45,547 nt of DNA, from NCBI GenBank assembly GCA_015487555.1, contig WFPK01000036.1:1-45547 (forward strand), given 5' to 3'. A program made the position numbers and the translations under genes. This stretch comes from Phycisphaerales bacterium (lineage in GTDB: Bacteria; Planctomycetota; Phycisphaerae; Phycisphaerales; UBA1924). The notes under the pieces are model-generated. The model was not told the origin of the DNA. It made no database searches and saw only the letters and a program-made list of their open reading frames with translations. How positions within the stretch are numbered: the first letter of the stretch is position 1; each line of letters opens with the position of its first letter. Below are positions 34,451-41,567 of the stretch, one piece after another.

Positions 34451-35352
34451 AGCGTCTCTGACCACCGCACCCACGGAAAACCATCCGGAATCAAGTGTTC
34501 GCACCCATTGAGCCACCCCACCAGAAACTCGAGCGCATCGACCACGCGAGGCCCAGGGCGATTGAACATCTGATTCCCATCGACCACCACGATCCGACCA
34601 TTCGCTGCTGCGGGCAACGAGCGGAACCAATCCGTCTGCACATACAACCGGTTCGTCGCTTCGATCCCCTCTTTGAGCCCCATCCCACGCAAAGCAATCA
34701 CCAGATGCTCAGGCTCGGCAGCACAAAAGAGTTCTGGAGAAACGGCAATCGAAGGGCCTGCAACCCGTTGAGCCTGCTGAGGCCCAACCGCAGCCCCTGA
34801 CCCAGGCCGGGCAAAAACCTCGTTGAGCGGATGCCGAGCGCCCGCCCGTCCAATCAGTTGCACCGTCCACAGCCCCGCGACACAAATCGGGGCTGCCCAT
34901 TCCAGAAACCCACAAATCGGCCCGTCATCGTACGGATTGATATGTTCCTCTGCCCGATCCATCCGCTGACGGAGACCGACCACCCCATGCATCGCCCGAT
35001 CCTGACATCCAATCGCCTCGCCAACCCGATAGAGATCGTCAAGAATATCCTCGACCGTCTCGGGATTGAGCCTGAGCACGCCAACTCGATCGGGCACCTC
35101 GCCGATCTCCTGCCCATCCCAAGCCAGGATCAGATCGGGCCCAACCGACGCAAGCCTTGTCGTATCAACCTGATAAGCCCGGGCATCCCCAATCTCTCCC
35201 ACGGGCCCATCGGGAGCTGGGCCCGTCAGGACCGGAATCGAGCCGACCCCTGCGGGGAAATCGCACCGGTGCGATCGACCCACCAGCATGGACTGAGCGC
35301 CCAAAAAAGCAACGATTTCGGTGCCAGAGGGGATCAGACTCACGATGCGCAT
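34447..35352 (-). CDS. Cytosolic BtuF-like cobalamin-binding-family protein
   Basis: 301 residues of the BtuF/periplasmic-binding (helical backbone) fold: MRIVSLIPSGTEIVAFLGA at the start, SHRCDFP, DLILAWDGQE and DALEFLVGWLNG near the end. BtuF-type proteins deliver vitamin B12 or other metal complexes to ABC importers, but this one has no signal peptide, so it would stay in the cytoplasm; such soluble versions recur in several groups and their role is unclear. GGAG lies 6 bases before the ATG at 35352; the ATG at 35358 would overlap that site. A hairpin in the leader (35375-35394) may regulate it. It converges with the coiled-coil gene. Confidence 0.8.
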   Translation of the reverse strand: MRIVSLIPSGTEIVAFLGAQSMLVGRSHRCDFPAGVGSIPVLTGPAPDGPVGEIGDARAYQVDTTRLASVGPDLILAWDGQEIGEVPDRVGVLRLNPETVEDILDDLYRVGEAIGCQDRAMHGVVGLRQRMDRAEEHINPYDDGPICGFLEWAAPICVAGLWTVQLIGRAGARHPLNEVFARPGSGAAVGPQQAQRVAGPSIAVSPELFCAAEPEHLVIALRGMGLKEGIEATNRLYVQTDWFRSLPAAANGRIVVVDGNQMFNRPGPRVVDALEFLVGWLNGCEHLIPDGFPWVRWSETL

Positions 35353-35374
35353 CGACATACTCCGAAAGAGAAGA

Positions 35375-35394
35375 GAGCCCTTCTTTTTGGGCTC
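35375..35394 (-). promoter_or_regulatory. Leader hairpin before the BtuF-like gene
   Basis: On the minus strand GAGCCC-AAAAAGAA-GGGCTC folds into a six-pair hairpin, followed by the T-rich TCTTCTCTTTC and then the ribosome site. It has the layout of an attenuator just upstream of the start codon. It could also be a terminator; there is no cobalamin riboswitch motif visible. Confidence 0.45.
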
Positions 35395-35518
35395 ATTGCC
35401 TACTGTATGAAGCCGACACCTCGGCTTCAAAGCGACCCACACGGACCCCGTCCGTATTGTTGAGAAAGACCATACGCCCCCCGCGCACCAATGCCGGGCG
35501 GATCAAGGAGATTTGCTG

Positions 35519-38071
35519 ATGCACCAACGCAACAAGCAACACATGACCTCATCATTTCCGCGCATGATCCTTGCCTCGGTCTTGATCGCAGCCATCGGAT
35601 CCAGCGCCTGGGCCCAGCGTCTCGACCCGCCCGCCGACGAGCCAACAACCAAGGCCCCAGCCAACAAAACCACCCGAAAAACACCCGACTCAGGCGAAAG
35701 TACCCCCCGCGAACCCACAGTCTTCTTCGGCGGCTTCTCCGAGGCCATCGAACTTACCACACTCATCGACTACATCGGATCATCACTCAATATCAACATC
35801 ATCGTCAAAGGATCACCCACCGGCGAAGTCGTCTTCAACGCACCCATCCGCGTGCCAAAGAGCAAACTCATCAACCTCCTCGACGCCATGCTCGAGCAAT
35901 ACGCCTTCACCATCACCTACGAACCCGACTCGAAGTTCTACATCGTCCACCCCCTCACCGATGTCAAACCGACCTTCGGCACACAACGCGCCTCGACACG
36001 CATCATCCCCACACCCAACATCAAACCCTCGCTCATCGTCCCCGCACTCAACGCCACGCTCGGATCGGCGGGGGGCGCAAACGCAGCCAAGACCGGCGGC
36101 GCGATCCAGGCCGTCGATGAACTCGGCGTGCTCATCATCAATGCCCCCCACCGCGATATCCTCCGCATCGAGCAGATGGTCACCGAGCTCATCCGCCTCG
36201 ATACCGACATGCAATACATCCGCTTCGAGCTCCATCACCTCGCTGCCCCCACCGCACTCGATCGCGTCATCGCCCTCGTCGGCGGAGCCGGCCCATCGGG
36301 CCTCCGCGCCCCCCAGGCACGGATCAATCAAGGCAATCAGCCCAACGCAAGCCCAGCCCTTTCACCCGGAGGCGGCAGCTCACTCTCGAACCTCGCCGAG
36401 CGCCTCACCATCGACCCCCAAGGCAACGCGATGATCTTCAAGGGCAACGAGAACGAGATCGACCGTGTCCGCAAGGTCCTCGCTGTCATTGATGTCCCCA
36501 ACACCCTCGAGCCCAAAAACTACTTCGCAGGCTCGAGCGCCGCCCAGATCGCCGACATCGCCAAACGACGCGGGCTCGGCGAGGTCATCCAGATCGAAGC
36601 CCCCCAGGTTCAAAACCCCTTTAGCTTCGGAGGGCAGAACAACCAGTTCAACATGCAAAGCGCCGATCTGGGACAAGGCGGCCCGGTCATGGTCGTTGAC
36701 CCAGCACGCGGCAGCATCATCTACTACGGCACAGAAGCCCAACAAAACCAGCTCGCTGCACTCCTCGCCGAGCTCAAAACCGAAGACGAACGCGTCGTCA
36801 TCCGAGAATACATCCTCAACCACACCGATGCGATCACCATCTCCGATCTGCTCAACGCCATCATCACCGGCGAGCAACAAACCGGTGACTCGAACCTGCT
36901 CCCCGGATCGTCCGGAAGAAACACAAACCGAACATTCATCAACGGATTCCCCATCAACGCCGACGGCGAATCCACCGGCGAGTTCGACCCGAGCAAAATC
37001 ACCGTCATCGCTGACGAGTTCTCCAACCAGGTCATCATCAAAGCGCCAATCAAACAACAAGAAGACCTCCAAGCACTCATCACCCGCCTCGATCGCCAAC
37101 GCTCACAGGTCTACATCCAGGCCATGATCGTCTCGATCGCCGACAACGAAGATTTCACGCTCGCCTTCGAGACCCAGCTCAACGCCGGGCAATACTCGAT
37201 GGGCACCAACTTCGGACTCTCGAGCCCGGGCACACTCTTCCAAGACCCCAAGACCGTCACCGCGGGGCTCGGCGGATTGACCCAAGCAGTCATCATGTCC
37301 GAATATGTTCCCATCATCATGAACGCCACCCAGACCAACATCAACGCAAGAATCCTCTCGACCCCCCAGCTCCTGGTCAACGACAACGAAGAATCCACAA
37401 TCATGTCGATCGAAGAGCAGCCCTACTCCGAGATCACCCAGACCACAGGCACCGGAAGCAACCTCGAAGGGCTCGGCGGGTATGTCGAGGTCGGCACCAC
37501 CCTGACCGTCACACCCTCGATCTCCGCCAGCGGATTCATCCGGCTCGAATACAGCGTCGAACTCTCCAACTTCGTCGGCGTCGCCCAGGGCGGACTCCCC
37601 CCAGGAACCAACAGACGCACCGTCGAAGGATCTGCAACCGTTCCATCCGATGCCACAATCGTCATCGGCGGGCTCACCGTCGAAGATATCCGAGACACCA
37701 TCGTCAAAATTCCACTCCTCGGCGACATCCCGCTCGTCGGCGAGCTCTTCAAACGCACAAACAAGGTCAACAACAAGTCCAAGCTCTATGTCTTCCTCAC
37801 CCCTCGCATCATGACCGACCCCAACTTCAACGACCTCAAACTCTTCTCCCAAGGCCCACAAAGCGAGATGGGCATCGAAGACAACATGCCCGAGCTCGAA
37901 CCCGCGATCATCATGGCGCCGGAAATGAATCCGCCATCAACACACCCAGACCGCGTCAATCAAAACCCAACCACCTCCCATCGCCCCAACTCCCCACACC
38001 CAAACACCCCCCCAGAGCTCGAGCCCGCGATGATCGAAATCCACCAGACCAGCGCCAAAGCCAGCGAGTAA
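35519..38071 (+). CDS. gspD: Type II secretion secretin GspD
   Basis: 850 residues. A signal peptide (MILASVLIAAIGSSAWAQ) precedes N0/N1-type periplasmic domains (TLIDYIGSSLNINIIVKG about 75), further N-domains with Gly/Asn-rich loops, and the secretin C-domain: VYIQAMIVSIADNEDF, NINARILSTPQLLVNDNEES (about 607), then TVEGSATVPSDATIVIGGL and VPLLGDIPLVGELF-like text (KIPLLGDIPLVGELFKRTNK). The outer-membrane secretin forms the exit pore. A variable Pro-rich tail of about 70 residues ends the protein. The ATG at 35519 has AAGGAG at 8 bases; a TTG at 35513 is less likely. gspE follows 7 bases downstream, but gspF, gspG and the rest are not in the window. Confidence 0.93.
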   Translation: MHQRNKQHMTSSFPRMILASVLIAAIGSSAWAQRLDPPADEPTTKAPANKTTRKTPDSGESTPREPTVFFGGFSEAIELTTLIDYIGSSLNINIIVKGSPTGEVVFNAPIRVPKSKLINLLDAMLEQYAFTITYEPDSKFYIVHPLTDVKPTFGTQRASTRIIPTPNIKPSLIVPALNATLGSAGGANAAKTGGAIQAVDELGVLIINAPHRDILRIEQMVTELIRLDTDMQYIRFELHHLAAPTALDRVIALVGGAGPSGLRAPQARINQGNQPNASPALSPGGGSSLSNLAERLTIDPQGNAMIFKGNENEIDRVRKVLAVIDVPNTLEPKNYFAGSSAAQIADIAKRRGLGEVIQIEAPQVQNPFSFGGQNNQFNMQSADLGQGGPVMVVDPARGSIIYYGTEAQQNQLAALLAELKTEDERVVIREYILNHTDAITISDLLNAIITGEQQTGDSNLLPGSSGRNTNRTFINGFPINADGESTGEFDPSKITVIADEFSNQVIIKAPIKQQEDLQALITRLDRQRSQVYIQAMIVSIADNEDFTLAFETQLNAGQYSMGTNFGLSSPGTLFQDPKTVTAGLGGLTQAVIMSEYVPIIMNATQTNINARILSTPQLLVNDNEESTIMSIEEQPYSEITQTTGTGSNLEGLGGYVEVGTTLTVTPSISASGFIRLEYSVELSNFVGVAQGGLPPGTNRRTVEGSATVPSDATIVIGGLTVEDIRDTIVKIPLLGDIPLVGELFKRTNKVNNKSKLYVFLTPRIMTDPNFNDLKLFSQGPQSEMGIEDNMPELEPAIIMAPEMNPPSTHPDRVNQNPTTSHRPNSPHPNTPPELEPAMIEIHQTSAKASE

Positions 38072-38078
38072 GTAAACA

Positions 38079-39806
38079 ATGAGCAAAGCCAACGGCCAAT
38101 CAAATAAAAAAATCGGTGGACTCATCAAACGAAAAACCGATCCCGCCCGCGATCAAGACGCTGCGATCGTCGTGGTCGATCGGTGGAACGACGCCGCCCG
38201 CGCCTTTGGCGAGCTCCGACTCTCGGGCGACCAGCTCCGCGCTTTCGCCTCGATCGAAGGCTCCGACGACGAGCCCTGGGATGTCATGCTCCAGACACTG
38301 GCCCTCGATGAATCGAGCGCCCTCAAGCTCCTCGCCGGGCGCACCGGGCTCGGGTTCATCGCCGAGCCAAAGCTCAATGAATCATCCTCCCGGTTCTACG
38401 AACTCGTCGATCAGGAAGACGCCCGCGCATCGAGCGTCGCCTGCTATGAACACAAAGACGGCGCATTTGTCATCGCAACCAGCCGACCCCTCCAGCCCTC
38501 CGTCCTCTCGATGCTCGAAGACACGCTCGATTCGCCGATCACGGTGATGCTCGTCCCACGCGCAGCTGTCGCGAGCCTGATCAACCGAGGGTACGAACAA
38601 CGAGGCGATCTCGTCACCGAAATCGTCGAGGACATCCCCCTCGATCAAGACGCGATCGAAAAGGCAGCCGGCGCCATCGGCAAGTCCAACGACCTGCTCG
38701 CCCAGGCCCGCCAGACCCCCGTCATTCGGCTCGTCAACATGATCCTCTTTGAAGCCCTCCGCAGAGGCGCCTCGGATGTCCATGTGCATCCGATGGAAGA
38801 ACGCCTCGCGATCCGATTCCGCGTCGATGGCATGCTCGTCGATGCCTTCTCCCCCCCACTCTCGCTCGCTTCGGCCATCTCCTCGAGACTCAAGGTCATG
38901 ACCGAGCTCGACATCGCCAATCGGCACGCACCGCAAGACGGACAAACCACCGTCCGTATCGGGCAAAAGAAAATCGACATCCGCCTCTCGGTCATCCCCA
39001 CAATCTTCGGCGAGCGCATCGTCCTGCGCCTGCTCGACCAATCGCAAAACGAACTCGACCTCAGTGCCGTCGGCATGTCAAAGAAGCTGCAGACCAAACT
39101 CATGGATTGCGTCGAACGCCCCAACGGGATTTTGTTGGTCACCGGGCCGACAGGTTCGGGCAAAACAACCACCCTCTACGCAGCACTCGGACGCATCGAC
39201 CGCGCCAGCCGCAATGTCATGACCATCGAAGACCCCGTCGAATACCACCTCGACGGCATCTCCCAAATGCAGGTCAACATCAAACGCGATGTCACCTTCG
39301 CAACCGGACTCCGCTCACTGCTCCGACAAGACCCCGATGTAATTCTCGTCGGCGAAATCCGCGATCCTGAAACCGCACAACTCGCGATCCAAGCATCGCT
39401 CACAGGCCACTTCGTGCTGGCAACCTTGCACACCAACGATGCCCCCAGCGCGATCCCGCGTCTGCTCGATATCGGTGTCGAGCCGTATCTTGTCACCAGC
39501 TCACTCGTCGGCGTACTCGCCCAGCGCCTGCTCCGCAGACTCTGCACCACCTGCAAAGGCGCTGGCACCCACAATGGCGAACCCTGCGAAACCTGCTTCG
39601 GCACCGGGTACAAAGGGCGCCTGGCAGCCCATGAACTCATGCTCATGACCGACGAACTCCGTCAACTCACCGCCCAACGCGCCGACGGCGTCACCCTCTA
39701 CGAAGCAGCCGTCAATACCGGCTTCGAGCCGATGAAGACCGATGCCCTCGAAAAGGTCAAGCAAGGGCTCACCGACGAAGCCGAAGTCTTCCGCGTGTTG
39801 CACTGA
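38079..39806 (+). CDS. gspE: Type II secretion / type IV pilus assembly ATPase GspE
   Basis: 575 residues. N-terminal GspE/PilB domain (about 60-180), then the secretion ATPase: RRGASDVHVHPMEERLAIRF (about 224), Walker A GPTGSGKTTTLY (about 355), the Asp box MTIEDPVEYHLDGI, Walker B DPDVILVGEIRDPETAQLAI (about 420) and the His box TGHFVLATLHTNDA. The tetra-cysteine zinc motif CTTCKGAGTHNGEPCETC (about 488) is typical of GspE. It powers pseudopilus assembly. It follows gspD by 7 bases and overlaps no further T2SS gene; the operon ends here as far as seen. Confidence 0.95.
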   Translation: MSKANGQSNKKIGGLIKRKTDPARDQDAAIVVVDRWNDAARAFGELRLSGDQLRAFASIEGSDDEPWDVMLQTLALDESSALKLLAGRTGLGFIAEPKLNESSSRFYELVDQEDARASSVACYEHKDGAFVIATSRPLQPSVLSMLEDTLDSPITVMLVPRAAVASLINRGYEQRGDLVTEIVEDIPLDQDAIEKAAGAIGKSNDLLAQARQTPVIRLVNMILFEALRRGASDVHVHPMEERLAIRFRVDGMLVDAFSPPLSLASAISSRLKVMTELDIANRHAPQDGQTTVRIGQKKIDIRLSVIPTIFGERIVLRLLDQSQNELDLSAVGMSKKLQTKLMDCVERPNGILLVTGPTGSGKTTTLYAALGRIDRASRNVMTIEDPVEYHLDGISQMQVNIKRDVTFATGLRSLLRQDPDVILVGEIRDPETAQLAIQASLTGHFVLATLHTNDAPSAIPRLLDIGVEPYLVTSSLVGVLAQRLLRRLCTTCKGAGTHNGEPCETCFGTGYKGRLAAHELMLMTDELRQLTAQRADGVTLYEAAVNTGFEPMKTDALEKVKQGLTDEAEVFRVLH

Positions 39807-40040
39807 TTCAATACCACTCATGCAGACCGCCAGGTGCCGGGCCGGGCCGGGTGCCACGGCTTGACCGTCTTGGGCAAGCCGTGCCCTCTCTTCCCAATGC
39901 CGGCGCCGTGGTGAAAATCTCAAAGAGATTTCTAACCACGCTCTTCGATGCCCCTCACACCCAAAGCCACAGCACCATCTTCTCTCATCCCATCTTCTCT
40001 CATCCCATTGAATCCAGAGCGCTCATCACTTCGCTTCTTA
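39807..40040. other. Gene-free region with several small repeats
   Basis: About 235 bases holding a REP-like hairpin (39849-39885), a small inverted structure GTGGT...AAATCTC-AAA-GAGATTT...ACCAC (39908-39939) and a 15-base tandem repeat CATCTTCTCTCATCC twice (39976-40005). No gene recognised. Confidence 0.6.
39849..39885 (+). repeat. REP-like hairpin repeat, single copy
   Basis: GGGTGCCACGGCTTGACCGT at the start, CAAGCCGTGCCC at the end. The GGGTGCCAC head and a CGTCTTG core match the units at 17231-17324 and 21536-21638, but the stem is CACGGCTTG/CAAGCCGTG instead of CAC(T/G)ACTCGC-type, so stem bases change on both sides while pairing is kept. Confidence 0.7.
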
Positions 40041-40076
40041 TAAAAGAAGCCCTCGACCGGAGGGACGATCGAGGGC
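40041..40076 (-). terminator. Terminator on the minus strand below aroC
   Basis: On the minus strand GCCCTCGA (40076-40069) and TCGAGGGC (40056-40049) pair perfectly around a 12-base loop and are followed by TTCTTTTA. It would end the aroC transcript (and any small gene at 40105-40263). Confidence 0.75.
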
Positions 40077-40104
40077 CCAAGAGGAGCACGCTCGTCCGCT
40101 TTAC

Positions 40105-40263
40105 TTAGAGGGAATCAAAGTAACGCTGAGCGTTGCTCGGAGAGAGAGCGCAATACCAGACCACCACACGCCCCTGCAACACCCCCAAGGGCTCGCCGAT
40201 CAAGCCGACGCCTCGGAAGAGTGTGATGGGAACAGAATCGAACGCTGCCGATTTGATACACAT
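40105..40263 (-). CDS. Possible 52-residue protein between aroC and its terminator
   Basis: A frame from ATG 40263 to TAG at 40105: MCIKSAAFDSVPITLFRGVG, then LIGEPLGVLQGRVVVWYCAL and SPSNAQRYFDSL. It is mixed hydrophobic and charged with no recognised family. The terminator 29 bases past its stop supports transcription, but that terminator may simply serve aroC. The ribosome site is weak (GGAAC). Listed as a possible gene; the frame also runs upstream into aroC without a better start. Confidence 0.3.
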   Translation of the reverse strand: MCIKSAAFDSVPITLFRGVGLIGEPLGVLQGRVVVWYCALSPSNAQRYFDSL

Positions 40264-40318
40264 CGGCCCAATGTTCCATTCCACATGAGAAACAAGAAAT
40301 CGTGAGTGAAACCGGGGG

Positions 40319-41536
40319 TTATGTAATAACCGAATCCGGGGGACTTGTCCTGTCAAACGGGAGCGCCCGCGCCACATCGAGAAAGGCTTCATAGTTAGCG
40401 CGCGTTTCGATCACACTGTCGCCACCGAACTTTTCCATGAACGCGCTGGCGACTTCAAAGGCCACAACATGCTCCATCACCACGCTCGCTGCCGACACCG
40501 CGCACACATCGGATCGCTCATACTGCGAATCCTGAGCCTGCTTCGTATTGAGATTAACCGAAGGCAACCCCTGCAAAAGCGTTGCAATAGGTTTCATCGT
40601 CCCCGTCACCACAATCGGCTGACCATTCGTCATCCCGCCTTCGGTGCCCCCAGCGTTGTTTGAACTGCGCACAAACCCAAGCGAAGGCTCGTGAATCTTC
40701 GATGCGTCATATTCGATCGGATCGTGCACCTGCGAACCAAGCCGCTGCGAGCACTGCGTGCCCAGCCCAAGCTGCACCGCCTTGAACGCCTGAATCCCCA
40801 TCACCGCATAGGCGATCCGCGCATCGAGCTTGTCATACCAGTTCATCGAAGACCCGATCCCGGGCGGGCATCCAAACACATGGCACTCGACATCGCCGCC
40901 CACCGTGTCCTTGTCGGCCTTGGTCTGGCGAATGATGTCGCACTGCCTTTTCGTGGTCGCAGCATCGAGCGTGTAAGTCTCCGAAGCATTGCGCGCTTCG
41001 ATCAACTCAGAAAGCTTGTCGTGCGACACCTCAACCTTGGTTTGCGCATCGAGGATCGAGCGGACGAACCCGAAGACTTCGACGCCAAAGATTTCTTTGA
41101 GCATCAATCGCCCGACACAGCACGCCGCCACGCGAGCAGCCGTCTCTCGCGCGCTGGCCCGTTCGAGTGTCTCGCGGCAATCGGTCGTCAACCACTTGAT
41201 ACTCCCCGCCAGATCCGCATGCCCGGGGCGCGGACGATAGACCGCAGGCGTACGCTCCAGATCATCGAGGCGCGAATCACGGTTCTTGACCAGAAATGTA
41301 ATCGGCGCCCCGATCGACACCCCGCGCCGAACCCCGGTGAGGATTTCGATGGCATCGGTTTCGAGCTTCTGCCGACCGCCACGCCCATACCCACCCTGCC
41401 TGCGCGCCAGCTCGGCATTGATGACTTGCGTATCAATCGTCAACCCCGCGGGCACACCAAGAATCGTCGCCACAAGCGCAGGCCCGTGCGATTCGCCAGC
41501 CGTCTGGTAGCTCAGTCTGTTCGATGGAATCGTCAT
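40319..41536 (-). CDS. aroC: Chorismate synthase
   Basis: 405 residues, slightly longer than the usual 360-390. It converts EPSP to chorismate using reduced FMN, the last step of the shikimate pathway. Signatures: the first, GESHGPALVATILGVPAG near the N-terminus; the second, RPGHADL followed by ERASARETAARVAACCVG (about 132); the third, SSNNAGGTEGGMTNGQPIVV (about 290) and the following segment with conserved Arg/Asp. The Asp-Arg rich C-terminus ends in the family pattern. GAGG lies about 10 bases before the ATG at 41536. The MFS/spermidine-synthase-like gene is upstream on the same strand, 31 bases away. Confidence 0.95.
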   Translation of the reverse strand: MTIPSNRLSYQTAGESHGPALVATILGVPAGLTIDTQVINAELARRQGGYGRGGRQKLETDAIEILTGVRRGVSIGAPITFLVKNRDSRLDDLERTPAVYRPRPGHADLAGSIKWLTTDCRETLERASARETAARVAACCVGRLMLKEIFGVEVFGFVRSILDAQTKVEVSHDKLSELIEARNASETYTLDAATTKRQCDIIRQTKADKDTVGGDVECHVFGCPPGIGSSMNWYDKLDARIAYAVMGIQAFKAVQLGLGTQCSQRLGSQVHDPIEYDASKIHEPSLGFVRSSNNAGGTEGGMTNGQPIVVTGTMKPIATLLQGLPSVNLNTKQAQDSQYERSDVCAVSAASVVMEHVVAFEVASAFMEKFGGDSVIETRANYEAFLDVARALPFDRTSPPDSVIT

Positions 41537-41567
41537 TGGTCATACCTCGGCTGATTCGGCCAAGCAG

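Noticed and set aside
35353-35518. A cobalamin riboswitch before the BtuF-like gene
   Set aside because: The B12-box and conserved riboswitch core are not present; only a simple hairpin is seen.
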